From contig JAFHKN010000002.1 in assembly GCA_016937575.1 (NCBI GenBank), forward strand, positions 2,418,001-2,482,000: a stretch of DNA of 64,000 nucleotides, given 5' to 3'. Shown piece by piece: positions 39,171-47,251 of the stretch (positions are counted from its first letter, which is position 1; each line of letters begins with the position of its first letter). The stretch comes from Roseomonas aeriglobus (GTDB lineage Bacteria > Pseudomonadota > Alphaproteobacteria > Sphingomonadales > Sphingomonadaceae). The notes beneath the pieces were generated by a model. It was given only the letters and a program-made list of their open reading frames with translations, was not told the origin of the DNA and did not search any database. The position numbers were made by a program, and so were the translations under genes.

Positions 39171-39917
39171 ATGCAGGATATGTCCCCACCACCCGCCGCG
39201 TCGCCGGAAATCGCCATCGACCATGTGACGCTGTCCTATGGCACACACCGCGTGCTCGACGGCCTGTCGCTGTCGGTAGCCGCAGGGGACGTCTACGCCC
39301 TGCTGGGCGGCAACGGTGCCGGCAAGTCGACGACGCTGTCCGCTCTGCTGGGCTTCGTACGCGCCGATGGCGGTAGCGTGACGGTCGGTGGGATCGATCC
39401 GGCGGCCGACCCCGATGCGGCGCGCCGGCGGATCGCCTATCTCCCCGAAAATGTCGCGCTGTACGAACATCTGAGCGCGGTCGAGAATGCCGATTATCTG
39501 CTGGCGCTGTCGGGCACGCCACGGACGCGGACCGAGATTACCGACGCGCTGATCGCGGCCGGGCTGCAGGAACGCGCCTTCGACCAGCGGCTCGGCGGCT
39601 TTTCCAAGGGCATGCGCCAGAAGGTCGCGATCGCCGTTGCGTTGCTGCGCGAAGTGCCGGTGCTGTTGCTCGACGAGCCGACATCGGGCCTCGATCCGCG
39701 CGCCACGGCGGACTTCAACGCGCTGCTCCACGCCGTTCGTGCCCGCGGCACCGCGGTGCTGATGGTCACCCATGACCTGCTGAGCGCCGCCGATGTCGCC
39801 GACCGCATCGGCTTCCTCGAACGCGGGCGAATAGTCGAGGAAGTAAAGGCCGAGGGCAGCCAGCGCTTCGATGTACGCGCGTTGCACGAACGCTTCGCGG
39901 GCGCGACGTCGGCATGA
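39171..39917 (+). CDS. ABC transporter ATP-binding protein
   Basis: A 248-aa ATPase of the NosF/CcmA-like export type. It has Walker A GGNGAGKST, Q-loop YLPENVALYEHL, signature FSKGMRQK, Walker B VLLLDEPTSGLD and switch His VTHDL. It overlaps the first permease by ATGA. The three-gene export unit (39171-42603) diverges from two TonB receptors. Confidence 0.95.
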   Translation: MQDMSPPPAASPEIAIDHVTLSYGTHRVLDGLSLSVAAGDVYALLGGNGAGKSTTLSALLGFVRADGGSVTVGGIDPAADPDAARRRIAYLPENVALYEHLSAVENADYLLALSGTPRTRTEITDALIAAGLQERAFDQRLGGFSKGMRQKVAIAVALLREVPVLLLDEPTSGLDPRATADFNALLHAVRARGTAVLMVTHDLLSAADVADRIGFLERGRIVEEVKAEGSQRFDVRALHERFAGATSA

Positions 39918-41350
39918 GCGCGATTTCCCTTATCGCGCGGGACGAACTGCGGCTGATGCGGCGCAATCGCGTCGCCGTGACCGCGGTCATCCTCTTGCTG
40001 GTGCTCACCCTGACCGCAGTCGTCACGTCGTGGACCCATCAACAGGGCATCGCCGAAACGCGCGCGCGCCATCAGGCGGAGGCGAACCATGCCTTCGAAG
40101 CGCAGCCCGACCGCCATCCGCACCGCGTCGTCCATTACGGCCACTTCATCTTCCGCCCGCTGGGGCCGCTCGCCGCCTTCGATCCCGGCGTCGATGCCTT
40201 CACCGGCAACAGCATGTTCCTGGAGGGACACCGCCAGAACACCGCCAATTTCGGTGACGTGCGGCAAAGCTCGCTGCTGGTCCGCTTCGGCCAGTTGACC
40301 CCGGCGTTCGTATTACAGGCGGTCGCGCCGTTGCTGCTGATCTTCCTGGGCTATGGCGTCGTCGCGCGCGAAACCGAACGCGGCACGCTGCGTCCGCTGA
40401 TGCTGCAAGGGGCGTCGGCCAAGGCGATCGTCCTCGGGAAACTCGGCGCGCTCGGCCTGGTCGCCGTTCTGGTCGGGTTGCCGGCGATGATCGGTTTCGT
40501 CCTGATCTCGGGCCAGCCGGGTGCCTATGCCGGACCGATGGCGGTTATCGCACTCGCCTATGCCGCCTATCTCGCGCTGTGGGTCGTCGCCATCACCCTG
40601 GTTTCGATCCTCGTCCGGCGTCGGCGCGACGCGCTGCTGGCGCTGCTGGCGATCTGGGCCGTGACGGTCGTGCTGCTGCCGCGTGTGGCCCCCGATATCG
40701 CGGGCCAGGCCCATCCGCTGGCGAACCGGCTCCAGACCGACGTCGCGATCGCCCGCGACCTGCGCCGCATGGGCGACAGCCATAACCCTGACGACCCGCA
40801 CTTCGCCGCGTTCAAGGCGAACGTCCTCAAACGCTACGGCGTGAGCCGGGTCGAGGACCTGCCCGTCAACTACAAGGGTCTGCTGGCGCTGGAAGGCGAA
40901 GCGATGACCAGCAAGCTGTTCGATCGCTATGCCGGCGACAGTTTCCGGGTCCAGGCGGCACAGAACGGCCTGGTCGCCGGCATCGGCCTGCTCAGCCCGA
41001 CGATCGCGCTGAAACAGGCGTCGATGGCCGCTGCCGGCACCGACTTCGCCGGACACCGCCGCTTCCTGGAGCAGGCGGAGGCGTATCGCTACGATCTGGT
41101 CCAGCGGCTCAATCGACTGCAGGCGGAGGCGGTCAGCTACGCCGACGACACCGCCAAGGATGCCGGTGCCGACCGCCGCAAGCGGATCGGCGCGGATAAC
41201 TGGCAACGGATGCCCGAGTTCGCCTTCGTCCAGCCCGATCCCGCGACGCTGGTACGCGCCAGCCTGCCGGGGCTGGGCATCATCCTTGGCTGGCTGGCGA
41301 TCGGCGCGCTTGCGCTGGCCGTCGCCACCCGCCGGTTGGGAGCGAAGTGA
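39914..41350 (+). CDS. ABC permease, DUF3526-type (first)
   Basis: A 478-aa membrane protein. There is one N-terminal helix (about residues 22-42), a large periplasmic loop (about 43-140, rich in His: QPDRHPHRVVHYGHF), then a block of four or five helices (about 145-270), a second long soluble domain (about 275-450) and a final helix. This matches NosY/DUF3526-type permeases with a big extracytoplasmic domain. The substrate is unknown. Coupled to the ATPase upstream and to the second permease downstream. Confidence 0.85.
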   Translation: MSAISLIARDELRLMRRNRVAVTAVILLLVLTLTAVVTSWTHQQGIAETRARHQAEANHAFEAQPDRHPHRVVHYGHFIFRPLGPLAAFDPGVDAFTGNSMFLEGHRQNTANFGDVRQSSLLVRFGQLTPAFVLQAVAPLLLIFLGYGVVARETERGTLRPLMLQGASAKAIVLGKLGALGLVAVLVGLPAMIGFVLISGQPGAYAGPMAVIALAYAAYLALWVVAITLVSILVRRRRDALLALLAIWAVTVVLLPRVAPDIAGQAHPLANRLQTDVAIARDLRRMGDSHNPDDPHFAAFKANVLKRYGVSRVEDLPVNYKGLLALEGEAMTSKLFDRYAGDSFRVQAAQNGLVAGIGLLSPTIALKQASMAAAGTDFAGHRRFLEQAEAYRYDLVQRLNRLQAEAVSYADDTAKDAGADRRKRIGADNWQRMPEFAFVQPDPATLVRASLPGLGIILGWLAIGALALAVATRRLGAK

Positions 41351-42603
41351 TGCCGATCTGGATCCACGAAACCCGGCTGCTGCTCCGGTCGCGCCTGGCG
41401 AGCATCGCGCTCGTCCTGCTGGCGGTGCTGAGCGCCGCTGCGGTCACCGCGGGCATGGCCGAGATTGCGCGTCAACGGGCAGCGATCGCCGCCATCCACC
41501 CGGCGCAGACCGAGGATATCACCGCGATCGCCAATTTCGTCGATCGCGACAAGGATGCCGGCACCGCCGCCTATTACAGTTTCTACCCGACGTGGGACGC
41601 CCCCGCCCCGCTCGCCTTCGCCGCGATCGGCATGCGGGACGTGGCGCCCTATATCCTGCGCGTCCGCGCGCTGGGGCTGGAGGCGCAGATCTATGACGGC
41701 GATACGTTCAATCCCGAACTCGCGCTGCCGGGGCGGTTCGATTTCGCCTTCGTCCTGGTTTTTCTGGCGCCGCTGTTCGCGATCGCGCTGTTCCACGATC
41801 TGAGATCGGGCGAGCGCGAGGCGGGACGCGCGCGGATGCTCGATGCGATGCCGGGCAGCGGGCGGCTATGGCTGCGACGCGGGCTCGTGCGGTTCGCGCT
41901 GCTGCTGGCGGCACTGATCTTACCGTTCGTGGTCGGGGCGATCCTGTCCGGCGTGAGTGCGGGCGCGATCGTAGCGATCGTCGCGGTCGCCGCGCTCTAC
42001 CTTCTGTTCTGGATCGGGCTGTCGGGGCTCGTCTCGCGGTTCGGGCGGGGCTCTACCGCCAATGCCGCGACGCTTGCGGGATTGTGGCTGGTGCTGGTGC
42101 TGGTCATCCCGACGCTTGCCAACGTGCTGGTCAATCGCGCCATCCCGGTCGACGAAGGCTCGCAGATCGCACTCGCCCAGCGCGAAAACGTCCATCACGC
42201 CTGGGAAATCCCGCGCGAGGAAACGATGCGCCGATTCTATGCGCGCAATCCGGAGTGGGCGGATTCGGCACCGCTTCCGGTCGCTTTCCACTATAAATGG
42301 TATTTCGCCTTTCATCAGAATGGCGACGACAGCGTCGCTGACCGAGTGAAGGCATATCGCGCCGGGCTGGAACGTCGCGCGGCGACCGCCAATGCGCTCG
42401 GCTGGGTCCTGCCCTCGGTCGGTGTGCAGGCACTTCTCACGCGAATGGCGCAAACCGACCTCGCCGCGCAGCTCGCCTACCAGGATCGCATCCGCGAATT
42501 CCATCGCCGGCTGCGGACCTTCTTCTACGGCTATATGTTCCGGGACCGTCCCTTCGCGAAAGCGGACTTCGATCGCGCGCCAAGGTTCGTCGACATCCGG
42601 TAA
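41350..42603 (+). CDS. ABC permease, DUF3526-type (second)
   Basis: A 417-aa membrane protein with the same plan as its neighbour: an N-terminal helix (LASIALVLLAVLSAAAVTAG), a periplasmic loop, FDFAFVLVFLAPLFAIALFHDLRSGEREAG beginning the core helices, and a long soluble C-terminal part (YKWYFAFHQNGDDSVADRVK) with no final helix apparent. ATG 41350 shares one base with the previous stop. The two permeases probably form a heterodimer with the ATPase. Confidence 0.85.
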   Translation: MPIWIHETRLLLRSRLASIALVLLAVLSAAAVTAGMAEIARQRAAIAAIHPAQTEDITAIANFVDRDKDAGTAAYYSFYPTWDAPAPLAFAAIGMRDVAPYILRVRALGLEAQIYDGDTFNPELALPGRFDFAFVLVFLAPLFAIALFHDLRSGEREAGRARMLDAMPGSGRLWLRRGLVRFALLLAALILPFVVGAILSGVSAGAIVAIVAVAALYLLFWIGLSGLVSRFGRGSTANAATLAGLWLVLVLVIPTLANVLVNRAIPVDEGSQIALAQRENVHHAWEIPREETMRRFYARNPEWADSAPLPVAFHYKWYFAFHQNGDDSVADRVKAYRAGLERRAATANALGWVLPSVGVQALLTRMAQTDLAAQLAYQDRIREFHRRLRTFFYGYMFRDRPFAKADFDRAPRFVDIR

Positions 42604-42644
42604 CCATTAGCCATCTTCGCCGGCGCCAGGAACGCGCCCGATTG

Positions 42645-42671
42645 CACCGCCCCCCGGCGCCGGGGGCGGTG
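42645..42671. terminator. Palindromic terminator-like hairpin after ABC operon
   Basis: CACCGCCCCCCGG and CCGGGGGCGGTG around GCG make a near-perfect long GC stem 42 bases past the permease stop. There is no T-tract. Ends the export operon before the AraC gene. Confidence 0.55.
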
Positions 42672-42812
42672 ACACGGCGTCGGCGAACTAGGCGCAATCA
42701 CACCAACCGTACAAAAACGCCGCTTTCCAGAACCTTACCCGGCATCAGTCGTTAACCACGCCAGCGACGAGCAGGCGTGAAGCGCCTTTTCGTATCTTCG
42801 GAGAGGCAATTG

Positions 42813-43736
42813 ATGCTGGGCGATCGACCCGAACTGCACACAGTCGCGGCCGCGCTCGAGTCCGGGGCGACGGCCTTCACCGTCTGCGAGCTGGCCGAAG
42901 GCGTCACGCTGGCCGGCCCGGCTTTCGAAGGCGTCGCGGCCTATCATGTCCTTGCCGGGACGATGCATGTCCGCCTGCAGTGCGGCGCGCATCATGTCGC
43001 CCCGGCCGATACCATGATGCTTGTGCCCGCCCGACAGGCACCGCGTCTGTCGATGGCCGCGGACGGAGACGACGACGTCGTAATGGACGGCCGTAGCTGC
43101 TTGGTCCGCGCCGGCGGCTGGATCGTCGCCGATGCGACCGGTGGCCGCCCACCCGGGCTGATCGTCGCAGCCGCGCGGATTACGGGCACGGATCAGGCTT
43201 CGCTGTCCGCGCCACAGATCATCCCGCTGAGTAACGACGCCGTCGGGCGGCGCCTGTCGGCGCTGCTGCGCGAAGAGGTCGCCAATCCGGGTGCAGCCAA
43301 TGGCGCGTTCGCGATCGCCATCATGACGTCGTGCATCGTACTCGCGCTGCGCAAGGCGATGGTCGACGATGGCGCCGGCGCTTCGACGACCGGACGGTCG
43401 GCGCCGTTCGTCAGCCGCGCGCTCGCCGCGGTGCGGTCGGAACCCGGTGCCCCGCATACCCCCGACACGCTGGCGACAGCAGCGGGCATGAGTCGGGCGA
43501 CGTTCGTCCGCCAGTTCGCGCGTGCGACGGGCAAATCGCCGATGCAGTTCGTCCAGGAACTGCGCCTGAGCGAGGCGGCCGGAATGCTGCGCACCGGCGC
43601 GTTGCCGGTGAAGACGGTCGCCGCACAGACCGGCTTTGCCAGCAGGAGCCATTTTTCGCGCGCGTTTCGAAAGGCCTATGGCTGCGATCCGACGAGTTTT
43701 CGCCAGCAAGCCCCGCTTGCGTCGTCGGTGGAATAA
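42813..43736 (+). CDS. AraC-family regulator with cupin-like sensor domain
   Basis: A 307-aa protein. The N-terminal cupin-like part (residues about 10-100: YHVLAGTMHVRLQCGAHHVA, DTMMLVPARQAPRL) resembles AraC_binding sensors. The C-terminal double HTH is at about 200-300 (DTLATAAGMSRATFVRQFAR, LPVKTVAAQTGFASRSHFSR, AFRKAYGCDPTSFR). ATG 42813 has GGAGAGG 7-13 nt upstream and is preferred over an in-frame GTG at 42777. Candidate regulator of the divergent receptor/ABC cluster just upstream; unproven. Confidence 0.88.
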   Translation: MLGDRPELHTVAAALESGATAFTVCELAEGVTLAGPAFEGVAAYHVLAGTMHVRLQCGAHHVAPADTMMLVPARQAPRLSMAADGDDDVVMDGRSCLVRAGGWIVADATGGRPPGLIVAAARITGTDQASLSAPQIIPLSNDAVGRRLSALLREEVANPGAANGAFAIAIMTSCIVLALRKAMVDDGAGASTTGRSAPFVSRALAAVRSEPGAPHTPDTLATAAGMSRATFVRQFARATGKSPMQFVQELRLSEAAGMLRTGALPVKTVAAQTGFASRSHFSRAFRKAYGCDPTSFRQQAPLASSVE

Positions 43737-43888
43737 GCGTGCTGCCGATGCCGCGGTGCTCACGCGTCTCAAAAGCGTGCTTCTTGCGCACCTATCGCGG
43801 ATGGCGACACCAAGCATTTTCCGCCGAAATCAGGGCATCGTTTCGACTTCAATACACTTCGATCATGGTATTTGGCAAATTCTGCCGA

Positions 43889-43913
43889 GGAACGCCCTAA
43901 AACTCCACCCGTT
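43889..43913 (+). promoter_or_regulatory. EcfG-type promoter of the small-protein/T1SS operon
   Basis: GGAAC (43889-43893), exactly 16 bases, then CGTT (43910-43913): a full match to the alphaproteobacterial general-stress sigma factor EcfG consensus GGAAC-N16/17-CGTT. Transcription would start near 43920, leaving a leader of about 60 nt with AGGATAGGA as ribosome site before ATG 43982. Confidence 0.75.
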
Positions 43914-43981
43914 CTTTCACCACGACCAACGACCCGCAGGTCGGTTCAAGGTCTTTTACGGACGAGGATAGGAGTTTCATC

Positions 43982-44245
43982 ATGGCTGGTCTTACGAACA
44001 TTTTTGGCGGCAACGACGATAGCTCGAGCAGCAACGATTCGAACTTTGCGACGGACACCGTCGCCGATGCGTCGAGCATGGTTGGTCTCGACGTCAACTC
44101 GTCGCAGTCGAACTACAGCGAAGACGAAGACGGCAACATCTCGTCGACGCAGAACGACAACAGCCTGGGCCTGGACGCCGATACCGACGGCCTGCTCGGC
44201 AACATGACCGACCTGGTGTCGAGCAGTGATCAGACCACCGAGTGA
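43982..44245 (+). CDS. Small acidic protein, putative T1SS substrate 1
   Basis: An 87-aa Ser/Asp/Asn-rich, strongly acidic protein beginning MAGLTNIFGG, with no Cys, no signal peptide and little hydrophobic content. The acidic polar body (SSQSNYSEDEDGNISSTQND, LGLDADTDGLLGNMTDL) resembles glycine/aspartate-rich T1SS cargo in composition, but it lacks RTX nonapeptides. A similar N-terminus (MPGLFSTIF) is found in the 89-aa protein that closes the operon. A consensus EcfG promoter lies upstream and a terminator immediately downstream, so this gene should be the most highly transcribed of the operon. No family recognised. Confidence 0.8.
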   Translation: MAGLTNIFGGNDDSSSSNDSNFATDTVADASSMVGLDVNSSQSNYSEDEDGNISSTQNDNSLGLDADTDGLLGNMTDLVSSSDQTTE

Positions 44246-44268
44246 TCGGCCTGACGTGATCTAACCAA

Positions 44269-44299
44269 GGGGCGGGCGGTCATTCGCCTGCCCCTTTTT
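44269..44299 (+). terminator. Rho-independent terminator inside the operon
   Basis: GGGGCGGGCG (44269-44278), a 6-nt loop, CGCCTGCCCC (44285-44294; one mismatch), then TTTTT (44295-44299). This is the clearest intrinsic terminator in this region. It lies between the first small protein gene and the rest of the secretion operon, so readthrough would set a high cargo-to-transporter ratio. Confidence 0.85.
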
Positions 44300-44312
44300 C
44301 GTGATGTCGCAC

Positions 44313-45419
44313 ATGATCGAGACGCTGCTCAATCCCGACAACCGTCTGCTCACGTGGTCGATCAACGACCTGGGGCTCTACGGCGCTGCGTTGACGCCGG
44401 CGACGGTGTCGGCTGCTGAGCAACGGCGCGAATATTTCCGCGACGACAGCGCGCGGCCAGCGACGTCGAGCGACACGTCGCTGCATCCGGGCGGCGCCGC
44501 CGGCGGGCCTCCGTTCGAACTCGCGACAGGATCCGATCGCACGACGGTCACGGACGATGGGCCGGACGGGCCGGTCGCCACCGCTGCCGTCCAGCCGACG
44601 ATGCTGCCCCTGCCGGCCCTCTCGGCCCCGGCGATCTCGACCTTGGCGACCAGCGCCCCGACCGATCTGAGCATGGGATCGACGACCGGGGTTTTCGTCC
44701 CCGCCCCCGTTCCGCCGCCGACGGCGCCGACCCTGGTGTCGACCAGTCCGATCGATCCCGCCACCACCCTGTCCGCACCGGTCCTTGCCACCGGATCGGT
44801 CGTCGACACCGCGACGCTGACCGTCCCCGGCCTCGTCGGACAGACGCAAACTCTCGCAACCGATACTGTCGAAGGCGTCGTACCGGCGGTCGCGCAGACC
44901 GCCCCGCCGCTCGTGGAAGCAGCCGCCGACACGGTGCAGGCCGCGACTGAGACGCTTGCCGATGCAGCAGCGACGACGGCGGCAACCCTGGACGCGGCGG
45001 TCGACGATATCGCGACGCGCGCCGAACAGGCCGCCGACGGCGCGCTGGATCCCGTGATGGCGACGGCGGATGGCATCATTGCTCCCGCGGTGGCCCCGGT
45101 CGTCGATGCTCTCGCTGCGACTGAAATTCCCGACACTGCGTCGGCGCTGATCGAGACCGCCGCGACCTCCACGACCGACCTGTTGTCCGGCGTCGGTGGA
45201 ACCGATCCCGCCGGCGGTGTCGCCACATTGGTCGATATCGTCGCCGCCGCCGATGAATTCGACCTGTCGCACGTCGATGCAGCGCCCGTCGCCGACACCG
45301 GGTCGATCGTCGACCTGCTGGCGGTCGACTTGGACGACGCGCCGTTGCTGGGCGCCGGCGACGACGATCACGGCCCCACCGACGACGAGTCGCATGGGCT
45401 GCTCGGATTGGGATTATGA
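44313..45419 (+). CDS. Ala/Thr/Pro-rich low-complexity protein of secretion operon
   Basis: A 368-aa protein. Residues about 1-40 (MIETLLNPDNRLLTWSINDL, then GAALTPATVSAAEQRREYF) look folded. The rest is low-complexity Ala/Thr/Val/Pro/Asp sequence with loose valine-alanine repeats and an acidic end (DDDHGPTDDESHGLLGLGL). It has no RTX repeats, Cys or signal peptide. ATG 44304 and GTG 44301 are alternative starts; none has a good ribosome site because the terminator hairpin lies directly before. AGGAG for the ABC gene overlaps its end. It may be a larger cargo, a tether or a periplasmic accessory. No family recognised. Confidence 0.68.
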   Translation: MIETLLNPDNRLLTWSINDLGLYGAALTPATVSAAEQRREYFRDDSARPATSSDTSLHPGGAAGGPPFELATGSDRTTVTDDGPDGPVATAAVQPTMLPLPALSAPAISTLATSAPTDLSMGSTTGVFVPAPVPPPTAPTLVSTSPIDPATTLSAPVLATGSVVDTATLTVPGLVGQTQTLATDTVEGVVPAVAQTAPPLVEAAADTVQAATETLADAAATTAATLDAAVDDIATRAEQAADGALDPVMATADGIIAPAVAPVVDALAATEIPDTASALIETAATSTTDLLSGVGGTDPAGGVATLVDIVAAADEFDLSHVDAAPVADTGSIVDLLAVDLDDAPLLGAGDDDHGPTDDESHGLLGLGL

Positions 45420-45432
45420 GGAGCGACACGCA

Positions 45433-47247
45433 GTGACGGCACCCCTGACCCCATCCGATATCCAGGAAGAGCAGAAGAAGGCCGACGTCGCCACGGCCGA
45501 GCTCGTCGCCCTCGACAGCGCCGCGCGCTCCGCCGAACTCGAACAAGGCGACGAGTTCGCCTCCGCGCTTCGGCAATGCAAGCGACTGATCTGGACCGCG
45601 GCGATCTTCAGCGGCGGGGTCAATCTGCTGTTCCTCGCCTCCCCGCTCTACCTGATCGAGGTCTATCAGCGCGTCATCCCCAGCGGCAGCATCCCGACGC
45701 TCGTTTCCTTGAGTATCGGCCTGGTCATGGCGCTCGCGACGCTGGCGGTGTTCGACGCGGTGCGCGCGCGGATCCTGGTGCGGGCCGCGGCGCGGCTCGA
45801 TCGCATCCTCGCCCACCGCGTTTTCCAGGCGATCGTCGACATCGCGCCGCGCACCGGCGCGACGGCACGCAACGCGCAGATGCTGCGCGACCTCGACCAG
45901 TTCCGCACCGCGCTCGCGGGACAGGGCGCGCAATTCTTCTTTGACGTGCCGTGGATGCCGCTGTTTCTGATCGCGCTGTTCATCATCCACCCGATCCTGG
46001 GACTGACCGGCCTGATCGGGGCCGCCATCCTGCTGGCGATCGCGGTCTACAACAACGCCTCCACCAAGGAGAGCGCGAAGGACGCGCAGGAGGCATCGGT
46101 GCGCAGTTACCAGTTCACCGACAGCGTCGCGCGCCATGCCGGCCCGGTCCGCGCGATGGGGATGGAGGATGCGCTGGCGGTCCACTGGCATATCGACCGT
46201 GAGACGATGATGCGCCGCCAGGCCGACGGCAGCGATCGCGGCGCGGACGTGACCGCCGCGTTCAAGTTCGTCCGCCTTGTCATGCAGAGCGCGATGATCG
46301 GCGTCGGTGGCTATCTGGCGGTGCAAGGCGCGCTGCTGCCCGCCGCGATCTTTGCCGCCAACCTGTTGCTGGGCCGGGCGCTGGCCCCGCTGGAGCTGGC
46401 CGTCACCGGCTGGCGCACGATCGGCAATGCGGTGACCGCCGGCCGTCGCGTCCAGCGCGCACTCATCCAGGCGCCGCCGCGCCCGACCAAGGTCAAGCTG
46501 CCCAACACCGATGTCGACATCGCCGTCGAAAACGCGATCTACATCCCGCCGGGCGGGCGACGCCCTATCCTGAAGAATATCTCGCTGCGTATTGCCGCGG
46601 GTGAAGCCGTCGGCATCGTCGGACCAAGCGGGGCGGGCAAGTCGAGCCTGGCGCAGATGCTGGTCTGCGTCACCGACCCCACCCAGGGGCGCGTGACGGT
46701 CGGTGGGGTGGAGGGCAAGCACTGGACCCCCGAAAGCCTGTCCGAACATGTCGGCTACCTGCCGCAGACGGTCGGGCTGTTTCCCGGCACGATCCGCGAG
46801 AACATCGCCCGCTTTACCAAGGCGACCGATGAAGAGGTCGTGCTGGCGGCCTGCCGCGCCAACGTCCACGACATGATCCTGAAATTGCCTGACGGCTATG
46901 AGACGCGCGTCGAGGAAGGCGGATCGGGGCTGTCCGGCGGGCAGCGCCAGCGGATCGGCCTGGCACGCGCGATGTTCGGATCGCCGCGCCTGCTGGTGCT
47001 CGACGAGCCCAACGCCCATCTCGACAGCGACGGCGAGGAGGCTCTTGCCGCGGCGCTCGCGACGCTGAAGTCCGAGGGGTCGACCATCGTCCTCATCGCG
47101 CATCGGCTCAATCCGATAGCGCATGTCGACCGGGTGATCGTGCTGAACGACGGCGAATTGCAGCTCGATGGACCCCGCGCGCGCGTGTTCCGCAAGGTGA
47201 AGACCGAACTGATCCGCTCGGTCGCCCGCCAGCCGGTGGAGGCATGA
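45433..47247 (+). CDS. Type I secretion ABC transporter (PrtD-like)
   Basis: A 604-aa fused membrane-ATPase half-transporter. After a charged N-terminal 50 residues come about six helices (residues about 55-310; no C39 peptidase domain), then the nucleotide-binding domain: Walker A GPSGAGKSS (397-405), YLPQTVGLFPGTIRENI, signature LSGGQRQR, Walker B LVLDEPNAHLD and H-loop IAHRL. The phrase VPWMPLFLIALFIIHPILG is typical of PrtD/HasD-type T1SS exporters. GTG 45433 has AGGAG about 10 nt upstream. It pairs with the HlyD-like gene 4 bases downstream. No TolC-like outer-membrane gene is present. Confidence 0.93.
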   Translation: MTAPLTPSDIQEEQKKADVATAELVALDSAARSAELEQGDEFASALRQCKRLIWTAAIFSGGVNLLFLASPLYLIEVYQRVIPSGSIPTLVSLSIGLVMALATLAVFDAVRARILVRAAARLDRILAHRVFQAIVDIAPRTGATARNAQMLRDLDQFRTALAGQGAQFFFDVPWMPLFLIALFIIHPILGLTGLIGAAILLAIAVYNNASTKESAKDAQEASVRSYQFTDSVARHAGPVRAMGMEDALAVHWHIDRETMMRRQADGSDRGADVTAAFKFVRLVMQSAMIGVGGYLAVQGALLPAAIFAANLLLGRALAPLELAVTGWRTIGNAVTAGRRVQRALIQAPPRPTKVKLPNTDVDIAVENAIYIPPGGRRPILKNISLRIAAGEAVGIVGPSGAGKSSLAQMLVCVTDPTQGRVTVGGVEGKHWTPESLSEHVGYLPQTVGLFPGTIRENIARFTKATDEEVVLAACRANVHDMILKLPDGYETRVEEGGSGLSGGQRQRIGLARAMFGSPRLLVLDEPNAHLDSDGEEALAAALATLKSEGSTIVLIAHRLNPIAHVDRVIVLNDGELQLDGPRARVFRKVKTELIRSVARQPVEA

Positions 47248-47251
47248 TGCC

